A stretch of 10,377 nucleotides of DNA. It comes from JBCCRH01 sp039208045 (GTDB lineage: Bacteria; Bacteroidota; Bacteroidia; Chitinophagales; Saprospiraceae). The position numbers and the translations under genes are program-made. Numbering within the stretch: the first letter of the stretch is position 1; each line of letters begins with the position of its first letter. The notes under the pieces were generated by a model, which saw only the letters and a list, made by a program, of their open reading frames with translations, ran no database searches and had not been told where the DNA came from. The stretch is from NCBI GenBank assembly GCA_039208045.1, contig JBCCRH010000205.1, positions 1-10,377 of the forward strand. The letters run 5' to 3'. This document shows, in pieces, positions 1 through 5,620 of the stretch.

Positions 1-1
1 A

Positions 2-130
2 GATGGAGCAAATGAAAAACTCGACACCCTGATTGGGATGCTCCGGACTTTTCTGATGACACCAAATAAAAAGTCTTTGAGATATTCAACGCTGCAGCAC
101 GAGGGAGATGATGCCGAGCCTAATGCTTGA
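2..130 (+). CDS. C-terminal fragment of an unidentified protein
   Basis: An open plus-strand frame enters from the left edge and stops at TGA 128-130, giving 42 residues that end in a polar, acidic tail (HEGDDAEPNA). The visible part has a helix-like stretch (EKLDTLIGMLRTFLM) and a basic patch (NKKSLRYS). I do not recognise a family, and the N-terminus lies outside the window. It is in the same frame as the kinase gene downstream, but three in-frame stops (128, 173, 221) and one more at 197 separate them, and the sequence does not look like propeller blades, so it is probably a separate gene. An AU-rich hairpin overlaps its stop. A short minus-strand frame over the same bases is the main alternative, so confidence is modest. 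Confidence 0.4.
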   Translation, partial: DGANEKLDTLIGMLRTFLMTPNKKSLRYSTLQHEGDDAEPNA

Positions 131-144
131 AAACTCTTTTTCAA
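127..144 (+). repeat. AU-rich hairpin at the stop of the upstream frame
   Basis: TTGAAAA (127-133) and TTTTCAA (138-144) form a perfect 7-bp stem with a 4-base loop, overlapping the TGA at 128-130. It could end transcription of the incoming gene weakly, but it has no GC pairs beyond one and no clean T tract after it, so the role is uncertain. Confidence 0.35.
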
Positions 145-152
145 ACTCATCG

Positions 153-194
153 TTTTGTTGTTCGGAAACCATTAAGCACTTTTCTCAACAAAAG
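153..194. repeat. 8-bp inverted repeat upstream of the kinase gene
   Basis: TTTTGTTG at 153-160 is matched exactly by its reverse complement CAACAAAA at 187-194, with 26 bases between. It lies just upstream of the candidate promoter of the kinase gene and could be an operator or part of a terminator. In AT-rich DNA an 8-bp match of this kind can also occur by chance. Confidence 0.3.
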
Positions 195-206
195 GTCTTT
201 AAGATT

Positions 207-214
207 TAATTTTG
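207..214 (+). promoter_or_regulatory. Candidate Bacteroidota -7 box (TAATTTTG)
   Basis: TAATTTTG matches the Bacteroidota -7 consensus TAnnTTTG. No clear TTTG sits at the -33 position. If used, transcription would begin near base 220, almost on top of the ribosome site, leaving a very short leader. Treat as a weak candidate. Confidence 0.3.
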
Positions 215-221
215 ATGAACT

Positions 222-226
222 AGGAG
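222..226 (+). promoter_or_regulatory. Shine-Dalgarno-like AGGAG before the GTG start
   Basis: AGGAG lies 6 bases before the GTG at 233 and directly after the in-frame stop at 221-223. It is the main reason to accept GTG 233 as the working start of the kinase gene instead of the first ATG at 299. Confidence 0.45.
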
Positions 227-232
227 TATTGC

Positions 233-2971
233 GTGAAAGCTTCAAACAAACCAATCACGATAGTTTTAAATGAAACATGGTTAACTGAAAATGATCCGAT
301 GGATTTAGATCAGATGGCTACGCTGAGTAGTGAGGTCTACGTATTGGCTAATGACAGTATCACTCCTTTTGCCTATAATGATCTGGTATTGCAATACCAA
401 GACGAATTTGTCCGTCTCGAAGATTTCTATATCGATAGTCTTGGAACGTACTATGGTGCGTATTATGGACTAGGCATTATTAAAATCGAGAAAGATGGCA
501 CCCATCAGGTCATTAGAGATACGAATACGAATGATGGGATTATGCTGTATCAGGTAGAGGACTATACGCTCTACTCCTTCACCAGAATGCTCGAAGAGCA
601 ATATCTTCCCCAAGGGACTATACAGGTGAGTTCCTTCCAAGACGATACGCTTTTCTCGCTTTACACCAAACAATTGCCCGTTACTGACGACTTCTTAATC
701 AATGGGTTTAGCCTTGGTGCACGTTATCAAGTTTTGAATGTCCGCGATCATCTATTGCTGTTTAAAGATGGCCATGTAGATACTACCATACCTGGCTTCT
801 CTTTTCTGAATACTGCTGCATTTACGCCAAAAGGCGAGATGCTTTTGGGCTTTTCTGTACAAACTGGAGCGTATTATTATCCATCGGTAGCAGCCTTCAA
901 AGCGGGGAAGGGCTTTCACTTTTTAGCAGGCTATTCCATCTCCGAAATCATAGAAGACCGCGCAGGCGGCTGGTGGGTGGGTACGCTCGATGATGGAATA
1001 TTCTACATTGCTCAGCCTGAAGTACGCGTCTACAAAGAGCAGGCGGGGCTGATGAGTAATCATGTAAAAACGATTACTCCAATAGATAGCACTCACTTAG
1101 CTATAGGCTTGCGAAATGGCGCCATTTATCAGCTAAGCGATGGCACCCCAACACTCAGTCAACATACCGAAAAGCGGCTTTATGATTTATTATACGATCC
1201 CGTGAGCGGGCGCTTGTGGCGCAGTGGTATCACCAAGGAGGGCGCAACGCAAATTAGCCTTACTAAGAGCAGAGATAAAATTACCATGCGTAAAGAGCAG
1301 TCATTTGTTTTAGGAGCCAGAAAACTCAAAAAGAGTATGGACGGAAAGACCATCTATGGCTGCAATAACGGATTCAAAGGTTTTTTTACAGTAGAAGAAC
1401 AAAAGGAGCAGTACTACTTCGCTAACGTACCTAACTCCTCTGGCTGGACCACTGCTATTCAAGACGATTTCGATGGAAATCTTTGGATAGGACGCAATGA
1501 TGGCTTGTACCAATATGCTAATGAGCAGCTGCAATTTATGGATTTGGGGTACCCCAATCCGCAGACTCGCGTAGAGGCCATTCATCTATTAGCGGATAGC
1601 ACCTTAGTGATTGGCACGAAGGGGGAAGGCATTATATTTTGGAAAGCAGGGCAGTATACGCAGCTCAAAAAAGAGCACGGACTGGCTGCCAATGAAGTAG
1701 AAGTGATTCAGGTAGCTGGGCAAGATCGTATTTGGGTGGGTACCTTGGAGGGCATCAGTAAAGTGCAGTGTAGCAATGATACCCTGTTTGATGTGGTATC
1801 CTTTAATAACCGTCATGGGCTCATTTCTAATGAGGTTAACGACATAGTAGAACTAGGCAATCAGCTTTGGGTAGCAACTACGCAGGGGCTTTCGCGCCTT
1901 TCCAAAGAAGTGGCACCCGACTCACTGACTTTTCCACCCATCATCGATGAAGTACTGGTGAATAATGAAAGGGTAAGCGATCTGAATGACTTAACCCACC
2001 AAGCGAATAACCTCCAAATCTCTTTTAAAAGTCTAGACTATTGTCAAAATAGTGCTATCACCTACCGCTATCGGTTAAATGGCGCACCAAACTGGCAGCG
2101 AACCAGTAGCACTAGCGTCAACCTATTGGCTTTAAACCCCAATGCGTATACCTTTGAAGTGCAAGCTCAAAATAGATCGGGTTCTTGGAGTGCTTCTAGC
2201 CAGTTAGAGTTCCGCATTGGGGCGCCTTTCTGGCAACACGCCTGGTTTTGGATCACCGTAGCAGGCGTGCTGCTGTCCTTCGTTTTCCAGTGGATTAATC
2301 GCAAAAACAAAGCCTTGCAACAACAGCTTCAAACAGATCAGGAGATGAATCAATTGCGGCAGCAAGCGCTGCAAGCGCAGATGAATCCCCATTTTATTTT
2401 TAATTGCCTCAATGCTATACAGGGCTTCATCGCCGATGGCGATTCTGTGAGTAGCACTCGCTACCTATCTAAATTTTCTAACCTCATCCGTACGGTACTG
2501 CATATTTCCAACCTGCCGCAAATCAGCCTAGAGCAAGAGCTGAGCATGCTCGAACAATATTTGGAGCTAGAGCAGATGCGCTTTGGGGGGCAGCTTCGCT
2601 ACCAGTTTTTAGTAGATGAGCACTTAGATCAGTTGGATACTTACTTGCCTCCGCTGCTGGTGCAACCCATCGTGGAAAACTCTATTATACATGGCTTTTC
2701 GGAAACACAAGCGGACTATTTAATTCAATTAAAATTTGAGCAAGCAGCAGAACAAATCAAGATCACCATCACAGATAATGGCAGCGGGTTCCCACTTGAG
2801 CCTACTCCATTTCCCACTAAGCACCAACCATTTGGGCTACATGTCATCCAACGACGACTACAGCTCATGCATAGTGCTTATACGATGGAGACGACTAATC
2901 GTACTACTCCTTCAGGCAAGATAAAAGGTGCCCAAGTTACCCTTAGCTTTGAGCCTATTCTGATTCCATAA
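233..2971 (+). CDS. Propeller-type sensor histidine kinase (LytS/YehU-like), probably N-terminally truncated
   Basis: This is a one-component-style sensor kinase that should sense a periplasmic signal and phosphorylate a LytTR-type regulator. In order it has degenerate propeller blades at about residues 235-560 (GGWWVGTLDDGIFYI, GNLWIGRNDGLYQY, RIWVGTLEGISKV, QLWVATTQGLSRL), a Y_Y_Y immunoglobulin-like domain (about 590-663), one membrane helix (about 671-688) followed by RKNK, a short coiled coil, and a His_kinase domain with phospho-acceptor His720 in MNPHFIFN. The ATPase domain has the N box with Asn816 (VENSIIHGF), the DNGSGF loop (848-853) and FGLH (867-870), so the catalytic half is intact. 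The basic residues after the helix place the kinase in the cytoplasm and the sensor in the periplasm, yet the protein begins without a signal peptide. Family members usually begin with a signal peptide and an earlier set of blades, which points to 5' loss. Start chosen: GTG 233 after AGGAG. ATG 299 is the alternative. Confidence 0.88.
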   Translation: MKASNKPITIVLNETWLTENDPMDLDQMATLSSEVYVLANDSITPFAYNDLVLQYQDEFVRLEDFYIDSLGTYYGAYYGLGIIKIEKDGTHQVIRDTNTNDGIMLYQVEDYTLYSFTRMLEEQYLPQGTIQVSSFQDDTLFSLYTKQLPVTDDFLINGFSLGARYQVLNVRDHLLLFKDGHVDTTIPGFSFLNTAAFTPKGEMLLGFSVQTGAYYYPSVAAFKAGKGFHFLAGYSISEIIEDRAGGWWVGTLDDGIFYIAQPEVRVYKEQAGLMSNHVKTITPIDSTHLAIGLRNGAIYQLSDGTPTLSQHTEKRLYDLLYDPVSGRLWRSGITKEGATQISLTKSRDKITMRKEQSFVLGARKLKKSMDGKTIYGCNNGFKGFFTVEEQKEQYYFANVPNSSGWTTAIQDDFDGNLWIGRNDGLYQYANEQLQFMDLGYPNPQTRVEAIHLLADSTLVIGTKGEGIIFWKAGQYTQLKKEHGLAANEVEVIQVAGQDRIWVGTLEGISKVQCSNDTLFDVVSFNNRHGLISNEVNDIVELGNQLWVATTQGLSRLSKEVAPDSLTFPPIIDEVLVNNERVSDLNDLTHQANNLQISFKSLDYCQNSAITYRYRLNGAPNWQRTSSTSVNLLALNPNAYTFEVQAQNRSGSWSASSQLEFRIGAPFWQHAWFWITVAGVLLSFVFQWINRKNKALQQQLQTDQEMNQLRQQALQAQMNPHFIFNCLNAIQGFIADGDSVSSTRYLSKFSNLIRTVLHISNLPQISLEQELSMLEQYLELEQMRFGGQLRYQFLVDEHLDQLDTYLPPLLVQPIVENSIIHGFSETQADYLIQLKFEQAAEQIKITITDNGSGFPLEPTPFPTKHQPFGLHVIQRRLQLMHSAYTMETTNRTTPSGKIKGAQVTLSFEPILIP

Positions 2972-3529
2972 TCACTGCAGCCAGGTGATAGGTTCTGTTT
3001 CCAGCTCAATCACTTCGCCATTTGACTTGGTCAGCACGATCTTGAAGCGATGCACTTGTTCCAGGCTTGGGCGCTCTTTTAGTAAGAGCACGATTAGGTC
3101 AATCTCTATCCCATCAGGTTCTTGCGCTAATAGCTCCTCAATAGTTATAAAATCAAACCCTGCTGTACTTCCTTCAGCGAAATATCGGAACTGAAAGTAA
3201 TCATTCATGCTGGTACCGGTGAGGTGTGTAGCATCAAAATCGCTGTCACTATTGACGACTATATTGGTAAATGGAAATTTCATACCATTCCAACCCTTGT
3301 CGCAACTTGCAAGCAACGAAGAAGTGCCAAGCGGCGATAGGCGCATCCCTGTAAAGTGAAAATCAGTTGGTGTCAGCTCTATCGTTAGCTCTTCATCTAT
3401 AGCAACTTGTTCATCTATAGCAGTAATTTTCATTCTGCTATAATCATAGAATTGTAAGTGCCGACAGCAGGTCACCGCAAGTTGCAACACCACTTGTAGC
3501 AGTACTACGATCAGAATTTTTATACGCAT
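2972..3529 (-). CDS. Small probable lipoprotein of unknown function
   Basis: The 185-residue product starts with a hydrophobic export signal (MRIKILIVVLLQVVLQLA) ending in VTCC at residues 19-22, which suits a lipoprotein signal, although Thr before the first Cys is not the best lipobox. The mature part is mostly beta-like and acidic, with two further features: a Cys76 in LLASCDKGW and an NSDSDFDATHLTGTSMND stretch (93-110). That stretch recalls small Bacteroidota lipoproteins of the DUF5034 kind, but this is from memory and unverified. The ATG is preceded by an A-rich tract, the usual start context in this phylum. It begins 3 bases after the stop of the S41 peptidase gene, so the two are co-transcribed and probably translationally coupled. 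Location is likely periplasmic or membrane-anchored. No enzymatic motif is visible. Confidence 0.75.
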   Translation of the reverse strand: MRIKILIVVLLQVVLQLAVTCCRHLQFYDYSRMKITAIDEQVAIDEELTIELTPTDFHFTGMRLSPLGTSSLLASCDKGWNGMKFPFTNIVVNSDSDFDATHLTGTSMNDYFQFRYFAEGSTAGFDFITIEELLAQEPDGIEIDLIVLLLKERPSLEQVHRFKIVLTKSNGEVIELETEPITWLQ

Positions 3530-3532
3530 TGT

Positions 3533-5011
3533 TTATTTTTTTTCGTTCGTGTATTTCTTGATGAGCTCTAAAGCCATCTCTACTTCCGTATCTCTTTGAG
3601 CCATGAAATCTTCCACCGTATAGGGTACAAATATATCGGGTTGAATGCCAGCATCAGGCTGTTTGGTGGTCGGATAATACCCAATGAGTGGAATATCTAC
3701 GGCTATTTTAGAATGGGGCAGCGTGAGAATGGCCATTTGGCCTGCCGTAATTCCTTGCTGATTGCCTCCGCTGGTTTGTCCAATTACGGTAGCCAGCTTA
3801 TTATTTTTCAAGTAATTGATCAAAAAGTACGTGCCAGAACTATTGGAAGCATCTGCTAGTAGATATACTTCGCCCTGGTAGGCGCTGGACTTTGGAGCGC
3901 GTGTTCCTGCGAGCAGTCCGTTCTTTTTGTAGGTGTAAAAATCATCGTTTAGCCGAACGGTTTTCGATTGTTGATTGAAGTATTTTTTTAGGCGTAAATA
4001 TAGGTGTGGGCGTAGGTGCTTAGGGATGTAGTTTGTTCGTAGCGTTTGCTGGAATGGGCCTACGGTTGCTTTCCGGTTGGTTAGTTTTTTGTATAAATGT
4101 TGCTGCACATCGGCATTGCCGCCGCCATTGCCTCGTATATCTAAGATGAGGTGTGGGATGGCTTTTTTGTTGAGTTCTTTGAAGATTTTATTGAGGTACG
4201 ATTTCCACTTTATACTCATCCTCCAAGTCACAAAAGTGCCCAACTGTAAGTAGGCCGTCTGCTCATCAATGTATCTAAAGCTCCAATAGTCATCGTAGCT
4301 TTCAATGGCGTTGCCATACTTTTTACCAATACGATCGTAGCGCTCCTGACGGGTCAACAGGGGTAGGCGAAACTGTTTCTCCGTTTTGCTTGCGTGGTCT
4401 TCTACTACCACTTCCACTTCCTCCTGCAAATCGATGACTAGGGGCAGATAAATATCAAATGCCTCATAGTTATCTAATCCGAAGAGCTGTAAATCAAACA
4501 AGCGCTTGGCATCATTACTCCCATCTGCTTTTACATACTGCAACAGCGCTTCCAGAATTGTTGCTGTGGCTATTCCATTGATGCTCAACAGACGATCTCC
4601 GCGCTGCAAACCCTCTTCATCCGTTACCACTTGATCGATGTATATATTGTGGTCAATAATTCGAAAGGTAAACGGCACCTTATTCGCTGCATGGACAAAA
4701 AGCTGCTCTAGCTCCCCCTCTTGATTCCAAAAATTAGCATACGTGTGCCCGCACTTAATCTTAGCTAAAAACGTAGAAAGGTGCCCATAGGCAGTAAGCG
4801 TAGATTGCTCCTCGCTCCACGCCGACTGCAAAACTTCATAGGCCTCTTCTACTGCTGTAGCATCCATATACTTATGCAAACCAGGGTGCATGGTGGCCAA
4901 TGATTCTTTAAGCAATAGCAAGTCTTTTTGTAGCGCTTCTGGGCTAAGTTGAGCGCTTAGGGTGTGGGCTAATAATATCAGAAGGCAGAAAAGGGTAATT
5001 GTTTTGCGCAT
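3533..5011 (-). CDS. S41-family serine peptidase, exported
   Basis: This 492-residue protein has a signal peptide (residues 1-20, cut after LSA before Q) and should act in the periplasm or at the cell surface. An N-terminal helical region carries the MHPGLHKYM motif and a GHT motif (His89) typical of the Bacteroidota S41 branch. A PDZ-like segment follows at about 105-205 (LQRGDRLLSING at 135-146), then the peptidase core with DIRGNGGG (291-298) and LADASNSSGTYF, where Ser391 is the predicted nucleophile. The lysine base of CtpA/Tsp enzymes would fall in GQTSGGN (411-417) but is glycine here, so it belongs with the non-Lys S41 forms, where a histidine such as His89 may serve. Start chosen at ATG 5011 because it opens the signal peptide and follows an A-rich tract. 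The frame stays open to an ATG at 5128, which would bury the signal. Substrate unknown. It leads a two-gene operon with the lipoprotein gene. Confidence 0.88.
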   Translation of the reverse strand: MRKTITLFCLLILLAHTLSAQLSPEALQKDLLLLKESLATMHPGLHKYMDATAVEEAYEVLQSAWSEEQSTLTAYGHLSTFLAKIKCGHTYANFWNQEGELEQLFVHAANKVPFTFRIIDHNIYIDQVVTDEEGLQRGDRLLSINGIATATILEALLQYVKADGSNDAKRLFDLQLFGLDNYEAFDIYLPLVIDLQEEVEVVVEDHASKTEKQFRLPLLTRQERYDRIGKKYGNAIESYDDYWSFRYIDEQTAYLQLGTFVTWRMSIKWKSYLNKIFKELNKKAIPHLILDIRGNGGGNADVQQHLYKKLTNRKATVGPFQQTLRTNYIPKHLRPHLYLRLKKYFNQQSKTVRLNDDFYTYKKNGLLAGTRAPKSSAYQGEVYLLADASNSSGTYFLINYLKNNKLATVIGQTSGGNQQGITAGQMAILTLPHSKIAVDIPLIGYYPTTKQPDAGIQPDIFVPYTVEDFMAQRDTEVEMALELIKKYTNEKK

Positions 5012-5264
5012 GCTGTAGTATTGTTTTTTGTTTGAAATGATAGAAAGGGAGGGCGGCTTTGTGAGATAATGCATCTGCTTCCTCTTAATATTCTGACTCA
5101 AGCTGCCCTCCAGGAATATAGGCTTCAAACCTTCTATCTATGACTTTATTAGAGTTGTTGTGTAAGGAGTTGAAAGTTATACCACATTTCCTCAGCTATC
5201 CCCTAACAATTAATGGAGGTCTCGCTTAATAGCATATTCGGTAAACACTACTTTATAATTGGTT

Positions 5265-5312
5265 AATTTGAGGATTCGGCAATGATGGGTAGGCCTTATC
5301 ATTCGCCAAATT
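5265..5312. repeat. Inner imperfect hairpin in the divergent region
   Basis: AATTTG (5265-5270) pairs with CAAATT (5307-5312), and GGC plus AATGAT (5278-5286) pairs with ATCATT plus CGCC (5298-5307), with a small bulge and a 7-base internal loop (5271-5277). The apical loop is about 11 bases. It is centred in the outer repeat. It could work as an operator or an RNA structure. Confidence 0.4.
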
Positions 5313-5314
5313 TA
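5307..5314 (-). promoter_or_regulatory. Candidate -7 box for the peptidase operon (TAAATTTG on the minus strand)
   Basis: Read on the minus strand this is TAAATTTG, an exact match to TAnnTTTG. It overlaps the foot of the inner hairpin. No good -33 TTTG is present, and the leader to ATG 5011 would be nearly 300 bases, so the call is tentative. Confidence 0.25.
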
Positions 5315-5431
5315 TCGTGCCAACCTCCATTTATTAGACTAAAATAGCAGCTTGTAAATTCGGAAGGATTAGCCCATTTGCTTTTATTACTTTGTCAGCT
5401 CATCAATACAACAATCACAGTGAATAAGGAA

Positions 5432-5620
5432 ATGATGGATGCTCTACTCAATGGTTTTATTACAAAAGATGGGCTCCCCATAGCAGTACCTGTGGAGGGG
5501 TCGCTTGGCTTATTGGCGATTGGTGATGTTGGCTTGTTGGCATGGAGAAGCAAGCTAAAGCAACATATGGCTCAAGCAGCGCAGCAGCTGCCTAGCGACA
5601 AAAGCCAGCCCCAATCATGA
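5432..5620 (+). CDS. 62-residue protein of unknown function, first gene of the phosphoesterase-sulfotransferase operon
   Basis: I do not recognise this family. The product has a short polar start, a central segment rich in Gly, Leu, Ile and Val (KDGLPIAVPVEGSLGLLA then IGDVGLLAWR, about residues 13-39), and a basic, Gln-rich tail. The central part is nearly hydrophobic enough for a membrane segment but is broken by Glu and Asp, so it may instead be a protein-binding hairpin. Its TGA (5618-5620) overlaps the ATG (5617) of the next gene, which is strong evidence that it is real and translationally coupled. Start chosen: ATG 5432, with ATG 5435 or GTG 5420 possible. The frame is open back to a TTG at 5378. 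AAGGA at 5426-5430 is close to the ATGs. A partner or adaptor for the large enzyme is inferred from the coupling only. Confidence 0.7.
   Translation: MMDALLNGFITKDGLPIAVPVEGSLGLLAIGDVGLLAWRSKLKQHMAQAAQQLPSDKSQPQS

Larger units (their letters stand above)
5212..5331. repeat. Outer inverted repeat AATGGAGGT / ACCTCCATT
   Basis: AATGGAGGT at 5212-5220 is the exact reverse complement of ACCTCCATT at 5323-5331. Widening the arms to 14 bases keeps 11 matches. The arms are 102 bases apart and flank the inner hairpin. They could be paired binding sites of a dimeric regulator, a large RNA fold, or the ends of a small degenerate element. Confidence 0.45.
5012..5431. other. Divergent intergenic region with nested inverted repeats
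   Basis: About 420 bases separate the minus-strand peptidase operon from the plus-strand operon and must hold both promoters. I see no convincing gene inside it. It contains an outer inverted repeat (5212-5220 with 5323-5331) that encloses an inner imperfect hairpin (5265-5312), plus a minus-strand TAAATTTG box. No good plus-strand TAnnTTTG was found. The nearest is TAAATTCG at 5355-5362, with one mismatch and no -33 partner. Confidence 0.6.

Noticed and set aside
86..172. Minus-strand 28-codon frame beginning ATG at 172 (MVSEQQNDEFEKEF...)
   Set aside because: It reads plausibly, but it is short, has no partner or ribosome site that I can see, and overlaps the plus-strand tail at 2-130. Nothing decides in its favour.
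5009..5128. 39-residue N-terminal extension of the S41 peptidase from ATG 5128
   Set aside because: It would place a basic, non-hydrophobic stretch before a textbook signal peptide. ATG 5011 with its A-rich upstream tract is the better start.
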